From contig CALURO010000002.1 in the NCBI GenBank assembly GCA_944323205.1, forward strand, positions 124,001 through 188,000: a stretch of 64,000 nucleotides of DNA, in the 5' to 3' direction. A model generated the notes under the pieces. That model did not search any database, was not told the origin of the DNA, and saw nothing but the letters and a program-made list of their open reading frames with translations. Source of the DNA: an uncultured Mucispirillum sp. GTDB taxonomy: Bacteria; Chrysiogenota; Deferribacteres; Deferribacterales; Mucispirillaceae. Positions 53,344-62,409 of the stretch are shown here, in pieces (the first letter of the stretch is position 1; every line of letters begins with the position of its first letter). A program made the position numbers and the translations under genes.

Positions 53344-53510
53344 TTTCTCTTAGGGCAAGCCATTCGCTCCGGTGAACCCTAAGGGATTTCAAAGCACTCC
53401 ACAAAAGAGAAACAACTCAGGGTCGGGCTTTGATTCGCATATGAAATGCTGGGGTGTGAGAGTATACGCGCATGTACTACTCACCCCCTCATTTCTATGT
53501 AATTTTTTCT
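53344..53510. other. Structured, G+C-richer segment after flgE
   Basis: Three nested or sequential stems stand out in AT-rich surroundings: CTTAGGG with CCCTAAG (53349-53381), TCAAAGC with GCTTTGA (about 53389-53440), and GGGGTG-T-GAG with CTCACCCC (about 53453-53490) whose inner part reads AGTATACGCGCATGTACT. A 64-codon frame from 53372 crosses it but has no ribosome site. It could be an RNA gene, a long terminator or a mobile-element remnant. No known RNA family was recognised. Confidence 0.4.
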
Positions 53511-53598
53511 TTTATGAGCATTATTTAATTTTTATTCAAAAAATTATTCCATCTACTGACTTTTGATTTATCCCGATTTGGCTTATTAAGTCATTCTG

Positions 53599-53830
53599 CT
53601 TCACCCCCATTTTTTTGAAACACCTTATGTCACTCAGACGAGCGTTTTTTGCGACGCAAGGACTTCCCGACGAATAGGAAGGAATCAAAAGTCCGCAGCT
53701 GGACTGTATTTTTTATTATTGATAATAATCTTCTTCGCTTCGCTTTGAATGACAGCAGCGGTGGTAAACTATTAATACCGTGTTACTCAAAAGGCGAAGC
53801 CGAAGAGTTTTTAATTTTACTAACTATAAT
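53599..53830. repeat. MITE-like element, left end and palindromic module
   Basis: CTGCTTCACCCCCATTTTTTTGAAACACC starts the left terminus (only part quoted: CTGCTTCACCCCCATTTTTT), then ATGTCACTCAGACGAGCG. The inverted module GCGACGCAAGGACTTCCCGAC to AAAAGTCCGCAGCTGG follows (53640-53703). GAATGACAG and GAAGCCGAAGAG fragments lie at 53748-53810. No right terminus or target duplication was recognised before the aminotransferase stop. Confidence 0.65.
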
Positions 53831-53838
53831 ATTATAAA

Positions 53839-54972
53839 TTATTTTGTTTCCTGCACTGCTTTACACAGAGTTTCAACAATATAATCTTGGTCATCAGCTT
53901 TTAAAAATGCACTCATAGGAAGGCTCATAATTTCTTTTGAAACTTTTTCACTTATTGGTAAATCACCTTCTTTAAATCCGCAGTCTTCATAACATTCCTG
54001 CATATGTAAAGGAATAGGGTAATGGATAGCTGTAGGGATACCTTTTTCATTAAGTTTTTTAGCAACTTCTTCTCTGTTTTTCACTCTAACAGAATACTGG
54101 GCATAAACACTTACTTTTCCTTCAGGAATATATGGTGTGATTATATCAGCAGTATCACCTTTATATGCGGCTTTAATTTTTGCTGTATAATCATTACCTA
54201 TTCTTATTCTTTCAGCAGCTTCTTCTTTAAAATGAGCAAGTTTTACATTAAGAACTGCTGCCTGCACAGCATCAAGCCTGCCGTTTATACCAATATATTT
54301 ATGTTTATATCTTGCAATCTGTCCATGGTTTCTAAGGTTTGCAATCATTTCAGCTTCTTTATCATCATTAGTAAATACTGCACCGCCATCACCATAGCAG
54401 CCAAGAGGTTTAGACGGGAAGAAACTTGTACAGCCCATGCTGTTATAGTTACAGCTGTATTTGCCTTTATCAGTAGCACCAAAGCTCTGGCAGGCATCTT
54501 CTATAAGTTTAATATCTGTGCCTTTTGTAAGCTCGGCAAATTTATCCATATCAGCAGGAAGCCCGTATAATGATACAGGGATAATTGCTTTTGTTCTTTC
54601 ATTAATAAGTGGTTTTACTTTTTCCACATCAAGATTATATGTTGTTTCATCAATATCTGCAAAAACAGGTTTTGCACCAGCTAATGCAATAACTTCTGCC
54701 GTTGCAATAAATGTAAATGGTGTAGTAATAACTTCATCACCTGCTTTTATACCGTATGCCATAAGAGCAAGTAAAAGTGCGTCAGTGCCGGAAGAAACGC
54801 TTAATGCATGACGAGCTCCAACATAAGAGGCTAAGTTTTTTTCTAATTTTTCTACTTCTGGCCCCATAATATACATAGATGAGCCCATAACATCAAGCAC
54901 TGCTTTATCTAATTCTGATTTATAAGCATTATATTGTGATTTTAAATCTGCAAACGGAATCTGCCTGCTCAT
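53839..54972 (-). CDS. DegT/DnrJ/EryC1/StrS-family sugar aminotransferase
   Basis: A 377-residue PLP enzyme that makes amino sugars for surface polysaccharides. Lys188 in SFFPSKPLGCYGDGGA carries the cofactor, with Asp159 (LIEDACQSFGA) and the VSSGTDALLLAL loop also present. The N-terminal IPFADLKSQYNAY is typical of WbpE/WlbC-like 3-amino-uronic or 4-keto-sugar aminotransferases. The precise sugar is unknown. No other sugar genes are adjacent on this strand, but a flippase gene diverges from it 160 bases away. Confidence 0.82.
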   Translation of the reverse strand: MSRQIPFADLKSQYNAYKSELDKAVLDVMGSSMYIMGPEVEKLEKNLASYVGARHALSVSSGTDALLLALMAYGIKAGDEVITTPFTFIATAEVIALAGAKPVFADIDETTYNLDVEKVKPLINERTKAIIPVSLYGLPADMDKFAELTKGTDIKLIEDACQSFGATDKGKYSCNYNSMGCTSFFPSKPLGCYGDGGAVFTNDDKEAEMIANLRNHGQIARYKHKYIGINGRLDAVQAAVLNVKLAHFKEEAAERIRIGNDYTAKIKAAYKGDTADIITPYIPEGKVSVYAQYSVRVKNREEVAKKLNEKGIPTAIHYPIPLHMQECYEDCGFKEGDLPISEKVSKEIMSLPMSAFLKADDQDYIVETLCKAVQETK

Positions 54973-55132
54973 AATTCACCTCATATTTTTATCAATGTTT
55001 TAAGCTACCATATATTAGCTTGCTTTTCAATAGTATAAAATGTAAAATTAATAAAAATATTAAATTGTCAGGTGTAATATAAAAAAGATACTAAAATATA
55101 TATCCTTACAGTCTGGATTATCTAGTGATAGC

Positions 55133-56431
55133 TTGAAAAAATATCTCTCTAATTTTTCGTGGCAGATGGGTGATTATATTTTTTCACTTACTGCCTCACT
55201 GATTGTTGGTATTGCAGTTGCAAGATACTTGGGGCCTGAAATGTATGGTATTATTGCCTTTGCCACTGCTGTATATGCTGTTGCAATTATTATAGCAGCT
55301 CTTGGCATTGATGATATTATTATGAAAGATATGATGCAGTTTGCAGAAAAGCAGGGTGGTATTCAAGGTTCAGCACTTTTTATTAAATTTGCAGCTGCTT
55401 TTATAGTATATGTTATTATTTTTATATACTGTATTATGAATTACAGTGGCGATAAACTTTATTCTGTATTAATAATATCAGCAGCAGTTTTATTTCAGCC
55501 ACTTTCTGTTTTTTCATGTATTTTTTTAATAAATGCTCAGGCAAAATATACATCAATTGCAAGAATGGTAAGTTATACATTATCATCTTTACTGAAAATA
55601 ATATTAATAATAATAAAAGCACCTGTTACATATTTTGCATTTGCAGTTTTTATTGACTATGCAGTCTTATATTTAACTGTTATTTTAATGTATAAATATA
55701 AAAATTATACTGTTTCAGGCTGGCATATAGATATATCTTATATAAAATACATATTAAAAAGTGCTGTTCCATTATTTACAGCAGTGCTTTTTTATACATT
55801 TTATCAAAAAATTACAGTTATTATTATCAGTAGTATGTATTCTGATTATGCATCAGGCATTTATAGTGCTGCTTTAAGGCTTGCAGAAATATGGTATTTA
55901 GTGCCTGCTGTTTTAATGACAGCTTTTTTCCCCGCAGTAGTAAAGGCAAAGCAGATAAGCGAAGAAGAATATATGAAAAGAATAAAAGCTCTTTTTTATG
56001 TAACAAGTATCCCATTTATATTAATGGCTTGTTTTACTGCCTTATTATCTCCGTTTATTATAAAAATCCTTTATGGCGAAAAGTATATTCAGTCAAGTAT
56101 CGTTTTAGCCTTAATAATATGGTCTGTTCCTTTTATATCTTTTTATATAATATCAAGTAAATGTTTTATACTGGAAAATAAAGTAAAACATTTATTATTA
56201 AGAAGTATCTTATCTTTTATACTGATTATAGTGCTAAATTATATTTTAGGCAGCCTGTATTATTTAAAAGGGTTCAGTGCATCTCTTTTAATTTCATCTT
56301 TTATTTCATTTTTCTTAATAGACTTATGTTTTAAGGATACAAGAAAGCTGTTTTTTATAAAATTAGAAAGTATATTTTTTCCATTTATATATATTCTTAA
56401 TTTATTAAAAAAAGATAAAAATAATCCTTAA
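55133..56431 (+). CDS. Polysaccharide flippase, Wzx/MATE-like
   Basis: A 432-residue membrane protein with about twelve helices, opening NFSWQMGDYIFSLTASLIVGIAVARYLGPEMYG, the RfbX/Wzx start (spanning residues 7-39). It moves lipid-linked sugar units across the inner membrane for O-antigen or capsule. The frame begins with TTG and no good ribosome site, so the exact start is uncertain. It is divergent from the sugar aminotransferase. Confidence 0.75.
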   Translation: MKKYLSNFSWQMGDYIFSLTASLIVGIAVARYLGPEMYGIIAFATAVYAVAIIIAALGIDDIIMKDMMQFAEKQGGIQGSALFIKFAAAFIVYVIIFIYCIMNYSGDKLYSVLIISAAVLFQPLSVFSCIFLINAQAKYTSIARMVSYTLSSLLKIILIIIKAPVTYFAFAVFIDYAVLYLTVILMYKYKNYTVSGWHIDISYIKYILKSAVPLFTAVLFYTFYQKITVIIISSMYSDYASGIYSAALRLAEIWYLVPAVLMTAFFPAVVKAKQISEEEYMKRIKALFYVTSIPFILMACFTALLSPFIIKILYGEKYIQSSIVLALIIWSVPFISFYIISSKCFILENKVKHLLLRSILSFILIIVLNYILGSLYYLKGFSASLLISSFISFFLIDLCFKDTRKLFFIKLESIFFPFIYILNLLKKDKNNP

Positions 56432-56523
56432 ATATTAACTTTATATTATGATTTTTTCCGATTTTATTTGACAAAATTATACAAAATTTATATTTTAGTA
56501 AATCAATATATATGGAGGAAATA

Positions 56524-57963
56524 ATGGAAGGTCAGTCAGCATTAACAGCATCTATTGATAATTTTCTTTTAAAAGGTACAGAAATACTTTTTTCTAATAT
56601 AGTATTTTATATATTTATTATTGTGGCAATATTATTTACAGTTTTACTTAAAGGCTCACAATTTAAGTATATGTTTCATGCAGGCAGTTTATTATTTGCA
56701 AAACATCATGGAGGTGGCACATCAGGCTTTGCAAGTTATGCAATAAGCACAGCAAGCCGTGTTGGCACAGGTAATATGGCAGGTATTATGGTTGCAATAT
56801 CTGTAGGTGGTCCCGGTGCATTATTTTGGATGTGGGTAATGGCATTATTTGGTTCTGCACTAGCTTTTGCAGAAGCAACTCTTGCACAGCTTTATAAGGA
56901 AAAAAATTCTCTTGGACAGTATGTTGGTGGTGCATCTTTTTATATCCGCAGTAAATTAAAACTTCCTGTATTATCAGTTATATTTGCAGCAATTATGATA
57001 TTAACTTATACAGCCTTTAACGGTGTTCAGGCAAATACTATTGCTGGAGCATTAGCATCTTATGATTTAGACCCAGCTATTACAGGTATTATTTTAGCAC
57101 TTATTACAGCATTTATATTATTTAGTCCTGGTAGAACAGCAGTTATTAAAGCCTGCACTTATATTGTGCCTGTTATGGCTATTCCTTTTATATTATTTGG
57201 CTTAGTAGTTGTGATAATGAATATCTCAATGGTTCCGCATATGTTTTATGTGATTATCACACAGGCATTTATGCCGGAAGCTGCTTTTGGTGGTGCTGTA
57301 GGTCAGACAATGACAACTGGTTTAAGAAGAGGACTTTTCTCAAATGAGGCAGGTATGGGTGGTGCTCCACATGCTGCAGCTGCTGCTACAACTACTCACC
57401 CAGCTCGTCAAGGTTTTATTCAGATGTTTTCAGTATTTACAGATACATTAATAATATGCTCAGTTTCAGGTTTTATACTTTTACTTTCTCCAGAAGCTAT
57501 GTCTAAAATAGGCGAATTAAAAGGCATTAACCTTATGCAGTATGCAATGGATACCCACTTTGGAGAGTTTGGTTCATTATTTATTACTTTATGTGTAATA
57601 TTATTTGCATTCAGCTCTATTTTAGGTAACTTTTTCTATATTCAGACAGGTGTAACTGCTATAAAAGATAATAAATTATCGTATTATATAGTAGTATTAA
57701 TGACATTAATGCTTGTTTTAGGTGGCTCTATTGCTAACCTTACTACAATATGGAACTTAGGCGACTTTTTAATGGGCTTTATGGCATTAATTAATATTGC
57801 AGTGCTTGTTATACTTTATAAACCTGTTGCGGCCTTATTAAATCACTATATCAGCCAGTGGAATCAGGAAAAAATACCTGTATATATAAAAGGTGATATT
57901 CCTGAAATAGAAAGCGATGCAATCACTCAGTGGGACGGAAGTGACGCAAATTCTGTAAAGTAA
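56524..57963 (+). CDS. Sodium:alanine/glycine symporter, AGCS family
   Basis: A 479-residue inner-membrane transporter with ten to eleven helices. Family motifs include FKYMFHAGSLLFAKH, SRVGTGNMAGIMVAISVGGPGALFWMW (residues about 76-102), and GLRRGLFSNEAGMGGAPHAAAAA. It carries alanine or glycine with Na+. I start at ATG 56524. The ATG at 56512 contains the GGAGG that precedes 56524. It is monocistronic. Confidence 0.9.
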   Translation: MEGQSALTASIDNFLLKGTEILFSNIVFYIFIIVAILFTVLLKGSQFKYMFHAGSLLFAKHHGGGTSGFASYAISTASRVGTGNMAGIMVAISVGGPGALFWMWVMALFGSALAFAEATLAQLYKEKNSLGQYVGGASFYIRSKLKLPVLSVIFAAIMILTYTAFNGVQANTIAGALASYDLDPAITGIILALITAFILFSPGRTAVIKACTYIVPVMAIPFILFGLVVVIMNISMVPHMFYVIITQAFMPEAAFGGAVGQTMTTGLRRGLFSNEAGMGGAPHAAAAATTTHPARQGFIQMFSVFTDTLIICSVSGFILLLSPEAMSKIGELKGINLMQYAMDTHFGEFGSLFITLCVILFAFSSILGNFFYIQTGVTAIKDNKLSYYIVVLMTLMLVLGGSIANLTTIWNLGDFLMGFMALINIAVLVILYKPVAALLNHYISQWNQEKIPVYIKGDIPEIESDAITQWDGSDANSVK

Positions 57964-57985
57964 TATTTTTGCTTTATATATTTTT

Positions 57986-58013
57986 AAGCCTGTAAAGTAA
58001 AATTTACAGGCTT
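57986..58013 (+). terminator. Terminator hairpin of the symporter gene
   Basis: AAGCCTGTAAA and TTTACAGGCTT form an 11-bp stem around GTAAAA. Nearly the same hairpin recurs at 58871-58905. Confidence 0.7.
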
Positions 58014-58049
58014 ATACTGTCTAAAAATAAGTTTTCTAACAATTTCTAT

Positions 58050-58440
58050 TAATATACCTAGGGGTATCCTATTTTTTTATTAGAAAATGCTATAATTACT
58101 TGATAATATATGTAAAAATATAAATAATCTCAGGTAAACTGTCATTCAGAGCCTACGATAGTAGGCGAAGAATCTAATTAAACTTTTATTAAAAAATACA
58201 TCCGTGTATTTTTTAAACCACACAATTTCGGGGAAACCCCTCATTGCTTTCGCAAGCGACGGCTCGTCCTGAGCCTACCTTGTCATTCAGAGCGATAGCG
58301 AAGAATCTTATTTAACAATAATAAAAATTTCGGTCCAGCTGCGGACTTTTCATTCCTTCCGATTTGGTCGGAAAGTCCTTGCGTCGCAAAACACGCTCCC
58401 CTCCCGCACTTACGCAAGCGACGGTGCATCCTGCACCTAC
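58050..58440. repeat. MITE-like element copy, inverted
   Basis: It begins AGGGGTATCCTATTTTTTTATTA and continues with the conserved right-hand AT tract (GCTATAATTACTTGATAATA) and CTGTCATTCAGAGCCTACG, inverted relative to 10469. The palindromic module GGTCCAGCTGCGGACTTTT...GGAAAGTCC is at 58332-58381. A second GTCATTCAGAGCGATAGCGAAG lies at 58281. The far end is not clearly defined and no target duplication was found. Confidence 0.65.
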
Positions 58441-58541
58441 ATTTTATAAGATACAAGTCTTACCTTATATAGTTTTATTCACTGATACTTTCAATATAAA
58501 TATATTAATAATAAATAATTCCTTATTTATGAGCTGCCCTA

Positions 58542-58691
58542 GTTATTTTATTATCTTTGCGACTTAATTTCTTATGAGCTGTTTTTTTGGAACGGTTAGC
58601 AAGCTGATTGTCTGAGCGATAGCGAGTTGCAGTTGCTGTGGAGAAAAAACAGCGAATGCTTAAGGAATTGGAGCATAAGTAATAAAATAAC
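58542..58691. repeat. Long imperfect inverted repeat
   Basis: GTTATTTTATTA (58542-58553) and TAATAAAATAAC (58680-58691) are perfect inverted arms. Inside them CTTATG/CATAAG and GCTGTTTTTT/AAAAAACAGC pair imperfectly, giving a 150-base cruciform. No gene is visible. From 58692 to 59056 the DNA holds only AT-rich sequence and a terminator. Confidence 0.55.
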
Positions 58692-58870
58692 GAAAGATTG
58701 ATATATGAGATTTGTGGCGGTAAGATAGTTTATAATATGGTAAAATAATAATATAATTATATAATTATATATCACTTTATTTAATTGTTTATCAAATTGT
58801 AATGATGATTTTTATTAATACAATATGTATATTAATAGAGATTGTCAAAAAATTACTTTTTCTACAGTCT

Positions 58871-58905
58871 AAAGCCTGTAAAGTAAAATTTACAGGCTTT
58901 TTTAT
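58871..58905 (+). terminator. Second copy of the symporter terminator
   Basis: AAAGCCTGTAAAGTAAAA and TTTACAGGCTTTTTT form the same stem as 57986-58013, here with a better T-run. No gene reads into it. Confidence 0.7.
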
Positions 58906-59056
58906 AAACAAGTATTTTCTAGTATATTTATCGTTAAAAATTAAGGTATTTTGTTTAATTTATAAGTTTTTGGAATAAAATTTGTATGTTTTTTGTTGAA
59001 AAAATATGTTTATAGTGTTATAAGATAGCAGTATTTAAAAAGGAATTAGTAAAAAG

Positions 59057-59470
59057 ATGGATAAATATACAGAAAAAGCATTAAAATTACATAGTCAGGG
59101 TAATAACTGCTGCCAATCAATATGTCTTGCTTTTGCAGATAAATTAAATATAGATGAAGATATTTTATTTAAAATAAGTGAAGGTTTTGGTGCAGGTATG
59201 GGTAATTTGCAGGGCAGCTGTGGTGCATTATCTGCAGCAGTGATGATTGCAGGTATATATAACAGTGGTGGCAAAGATGCACAAGTCCGCACAAAATCAA
59301 AAACATACAGGCTTGCTTCCCAGATAAATAATCAGTTTACAGATCTTGTTGGTTCAATGGTATGCAAAGAAATAAAGGGAGTAGAAACTGGTCAGGTTTT
59401 AAAAAGCTGTAATGGCTGTATAGAAGCGGCAGTATATATTATTAATAATTTAATTTTTAAAGAAAATTAG
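59057..59470 (+). CDS. C_GCAxxG_C_C family redox protein
   Basis: A 137-residue cytoplasmic protein with the family cysteines: GNNCCQSI near residue 16, GSCGALSAAVMIAG (about 55-68), a Cys near 105 (VCKEI) and a CNGCIEAA pair near the end. Members are thought to bind a metal or use cysteine redox chemistry, often beside electron-transfer genes. Function unproven. It is followed by a small hypothetical gene, 59 bases later. Confidence 0.8.
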   Translation: MDKYTEKALKLHSQGNNCCQSICLAFADKLNIDEDILFKISEGFGAGMGNLQGSCGALSAAVMIAGIYNSGGKDAQVRTKSKTYRLASQINNQFTDLVGSMVCKEIKGVETGQVLKSCNGCIEAAVYIINNLIFKEN

Positions 59471-59529
59471 TTTTTGGCACTCTTTTTGCTTTTGAAATAG
59501 TATAATGTTTTTATTATGGGAGAGATAGT

Positions 59530-59805
59530 ATGGAAACAAAAGATACTAACCTAGATGCTTATACTATTTTAGAATCAGATGAATTTAATACTCTTTTAGA
59601 TGCAGTAGAGCTTATGGCAAAAGCACAGGGGAATTTATTATCCCTGCAGCGTTCTGTTGAAGAATTAAAAATTATGATGGATAATACAGAACTTTCTAAC
59701 GATGATTTTTCTTTACAGGATAATGCTGTGCTTTATGACGCACTTGATAAAGTGGAAAACCTTGTAGACAGTCTTGCAAATGATGATTATATTACTGGTA
59801 AATAA
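59530..59805 (+). CDS. Small acidic hypothetical protein
   Basis: Not recognised. The 91-residue product is strongly acidic with predicted helices (LLDAVELMAKAQGNLLSLQRSVEELK) and no membrane segment or cysteine. GGGAG precedes the ATG. It lies between the C_GCAxxG_C_C gene and hcp and could be in the same transcript as the former. Confidence 0.6.
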   Translation: METKDTNLDAYTILESDEFNTLLDAVELMAKAQGNLLSLQRSVEELKIMMDNTELSNDDFSLQDNAVLYDALDKVENLVDSLANDDYITGK

Positions 59806-59861
59806 TTTATAAGAGTATTTTTTCACTTTTTTTTATCTAAATTTCATTTTTTTTGCATTTC

Positions 59862-59931
59862 TTGACTTATATCATTTCTTTATTAAAAAAAATATTGTAT
59901 TTCTATATAAGACAAAAATAGTCTTATATAG
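59862..59931 (+). promoter_or_regulatory. hcp control region: FNR-like site and long inverted repeat
   Basis: TTGAC-TTAT-ATCAT (59862-59875) resembles an FNR/Dnr half-site pair, TTGAT-N4-ATCAA, with one change in each arm. Further down CTATATAAGAC (59903-59913) and GTCTTATATAG (59921-59931) are perfect 11-bp arms around a 7-base loop, five bases from the ribosome site. The first could bind the Crp/Fnr regulator. The second could be an operator or RNA hairpin. Confidence 0.45.
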
Positions 59932-59945
59932 TTTTGGAGGATTAC

Positions 59946-61778
59946 ATGGAAACAAAAATGTTTTGCTATCAGTGTCAAGAAACTGCAGGTAATAAAGGCT
60001 GCACTATAAATGGTGTATGCGGTAAAACTAATATAACATCTAATTTACAGGATTTACTTGTTTTTGCTGTAAAAGCTCTTTCAGAAGTTTTAAGCGCAGC
60101 AAGAAAAGAAGGTATTAATGTATCAAAAGAAATAAATCATCTTATAAGCGAAAATTTATTTATTACTATTACTAATGCTAATTTTGATGATGAGTCTATT
60201 AAAAACAGCATTGAAAATACATTTAAAATAAAAAAGGAAATTATTTCTCAGTTAAAAGATATTTCAGCACTTAGTGAAAGCGCAAAATATGAAACTGCTA
60301 GAGAAAATTATGAAGAAGCATCAAAAACTGTTGGCTTTTTATCAATAGAAAATGAAGACATAAGAAGTTTAAAGGCATTGATAACTTTTGGTTTAAAAGG
60401 TTTAGCTGCGTATCTGCATCATGCAAATGTGCTTTTAGCAGAAAATGAAGATATTGATATATTTTTACAGTCTGCACTTGCTGATACATTAAGTGATAAA
60501 TCTGTTGATGAATTAGTTGCATTAATTTTAGAAACTGGTAAATACGGTGTTGATGTAATGGCATTGCTTGACGGGGCAAATACAAAAGCATATGGCAATC
60601 CAGAAATAACTGAAGTAAATCTTGGTGTTAGGAAAAACCCTGCAATATTAATATCAGGCCATGATTTAAAAGATTTAGAAATGCTTTTAAAACAGACAGA
60701 AGGAACAGGTGTTGATGTATATACTCATTCAGAAATGCTGCCTGCCCATTATTATCCAGCATTTAAAAAATACAGTCATTTTGCAGGCAACTATGGCGGT
60801 GCATGGCATAACCAGAAAGAAGACTTTGAAAACTTTTCAGGTCCTGTACTTTTAACAACTAACTGTCTTGTTCCACCAAAAGAAAGCTATAAAGATAGAG
60901 TTTATACAACAGGTGCAGTTGGATTTACAGGGTGCAAACATATTACTAGTAAAATCGGCGAAGAAAAGGATTTCAGCATAATTATAGAACATGCAAAAAA
61001 ATGCGAAAGTCCAAAAGAAATAGAAACTGGCACTATTACAGGCGGTTTTGCACATAATCAAATATTAGCATTAGCAGATAAAGTGGTGGAAGCTATAAAT
61101 TGTGGAGCTGTGAAAAAATTTGTTGTTATGGCAGGCTGTGACGGCAGACAGAAAAGCCGCTCATATTATACAGAATTTGCAAAGCAGCTTCCACAGGATA
61201 CTATAATATTAACAGCAGGATGCGCAAAATATAGATATAATAAATTAAATCTTGGAAATATAGGTGGAATACCTAGAGTTTTAGATGCTGGTCAGTGTAA
61301 TGATTCATATTCTTTGGCAGTGATTGCATTAAAATTAAAAGAAGTATTTAATCTTGATGATATAAATAAACTTCCTATTATTTATAATATTGCATGGTAT
61401 GAGCAGAAAGCTGCAATAGTTTTACTTGCACTTTTATATTTAGGTGTAAAAAATATTCATTTAGGGCCTACTTTACCAGCATTTTTATCACCAAATGTTG
61501 CTAAAATTCTTATTGATAATTTTGGTATAGGTGGTATATCATCAGTGGAAGAAGATATGAAAATGTTTTTTGGTGAAGATATAGGAAGCAGTAGTAAAAT
61601 AACAAAAGATATGATTATCAGCGATATATTAAAAGTAAACTCAGCGGCTGAGGCAGTTTTTAAAGAAATGGGTATGATGTGCTTAGGCTGCCCTGCATCT
61701 CAGGCAGAATCATTGCAGGATGCATGTGAAGTGCATAATGTATCAGTTGATGATATATTAAACAAACTAAATAAATAA
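59946..61778 (+). CDS. hcp: Hybrid cluster protein (hydroxylamine reductase / NO reductase)
   Basis: A 610-residue Hcp of class I type: Cys7, Cys10, Cys19 and Cys25 (spacing 2, 8, 5) bind the cubane cluster. The hybrid cluster region shows the [15 protein letters not shown] and GQCNDSYS cysteine motifs. Hcp reduces NO to N2O and can reduce hydroxylamine, protecting cells that respire nitrate and nitrite. Start is ATG 59946, after GGAGG. The frame's TTG at 59934 would swallow that site. Leads a three-gene operon. Confidence 0.93.
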   Translation: METKMFCYQCQETAGNKGCTINGVCGKTNITSNLQDLLVFAVKALSEVLSAARKEGINVSKEINHLISENLFITITNANFDDESIKNSIENTFKIKKEIISQLKDISALSESAKYETARENYEEASKTVGFLSIENEDIRSLKALITFGLKGLAAYLHHANVLLAENEDIDIFLQSALADTLSDKSVDELVALILETGKYGVDVMALLDGANTKAYGNPEITEVNLGVRKNPAILISGHDLKDLEMLLKQTEGTGVDVYTHSEMLPAHYYPAFKKYSHFAGNYGGAWHNQKEDFENFSGPVLLTTNCLVPPKESYKDRVYTTGAVGFTGCKHITSKIGEEKDFSIIIEHAKKCESPKEIETGTITGGFAHNQILALADKVVEAINCGAVKKFVVMAGCDGRQKSRSYYTEFAKQLPQDTIILTAGCAKYRYNKLNLGNIGGIPRVLDAGQCNDSYSLAVIALKLKEVFNLDDINKLPIIYNIAWYEQKAAIVLLALLYLGVKNIHLGPTLPAFLSPNVAKILIDNFGIGGISSVEEDMKMFFGEDIGSSSKITKDMIISDILKVNSAAEAVFKEMGMMCLGCPASQAESLQDACEVHNVSVDDILNKLNK

Positions 61779-61789
61779 GAGGTAAATTA

Positions 61790-62407
61790 ATGAGTGCTTT
61801 TTTAGGACCTGTCCATTTTATGCTGTATAATAAAATACAAAGGCAGAATGAATTATTAAATGAAATAATCAAGGCAGGTGAAGAAAACCACTGGGTAAGT
61901 GATTTAGCAGACAAGCTGAAAGAAAGTTGTGGCGAAAATGAAACAGCTCCACTTGAAACTGTTATTGATGAAAATAATATCCATAACTGGTTAAATAATC
62001 AGGTAAGCATAGCAGAAAGCAGAATGGCATTAGCTCTGAAACTCATTATGGAAAAAGATAACTCTCTTTTAGATAAAGTATCTGACATATTTTATTCTCA
62101 TGGGGTGGCAGCAAGGCTTGATTATGCAGATATTATTGTTGCAGAAGAGCTTTTTAATGCACTTAATATGTACCTGCTTGATGGTATGCCGTGTGATGGC
62201 GGTATTGTTGTTGAAAGCAATGACGGCTCTGAAATAGTATGGAGCATAAATATGCAGGTACATACTCCATTTTATGATAAGGCTGGTATCAGCAGCCAGA
62301 TATTTTTAACATTAAGAGATAGATGGCTTCAGGGTTTTTTTGCAGGCAGTTTTAATATTGACTATGCAAGGCTTTCTGAAAATACATTTAGGATTATGGA
62401 AGTATAG
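61790..62407 (+). CDS. Uncharacterised protein of the hcp operon
   Basis: Not recognised with confidence. The 205-residue cytoplasmic protein opens SAFLGPVHFMLYNKIQRQNEL, is helix-rich, and has only two cysteines. The residues around HGVAARLDYADIIVAEELFNALN and the C-terminal RDRWLQGFFAGS look well ordered. It lies 11 bases after hcp and two bases before a hemerythrin, so it probably works with them in nitric-oxide or hydroxylamine defence or in loading their metal sites. Confidence 0.65.
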   Translation: MSAFLGPVHFMLYNKIQRQNELLNEIIKAGEENHWVSDLADKLKESCGENETAPLETVIDENNIHNWLNNQVSIAESRMALALKLIMEKDNSLLDKVSDIFYSHGVAARLDYADIIVAEELFNALNMYLLDGMPCDGGIVVESNDGSEIVWSINMQVHTPFYDKAGISSQIFLTLRDRWLQGFFAGSFNIDYARLSENTFRIMEV

Positions 62408-62409
62408 TA

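Noticed and set aside
53372-53566. 64-codon frame after flgE
   Set aside because: It has no ribosome site and crosses a segment whose strongest signal is RNA structure.
53649-53837. 62-codon plus-strand frame
   Set aside because: It is a translation of the palindromic module, seen in the same form in other copies.
58364-58567. 67-codon plus-strand frame
   Set aside because: It begins in the repeat module and has no ribosome site or recognisable sequence.
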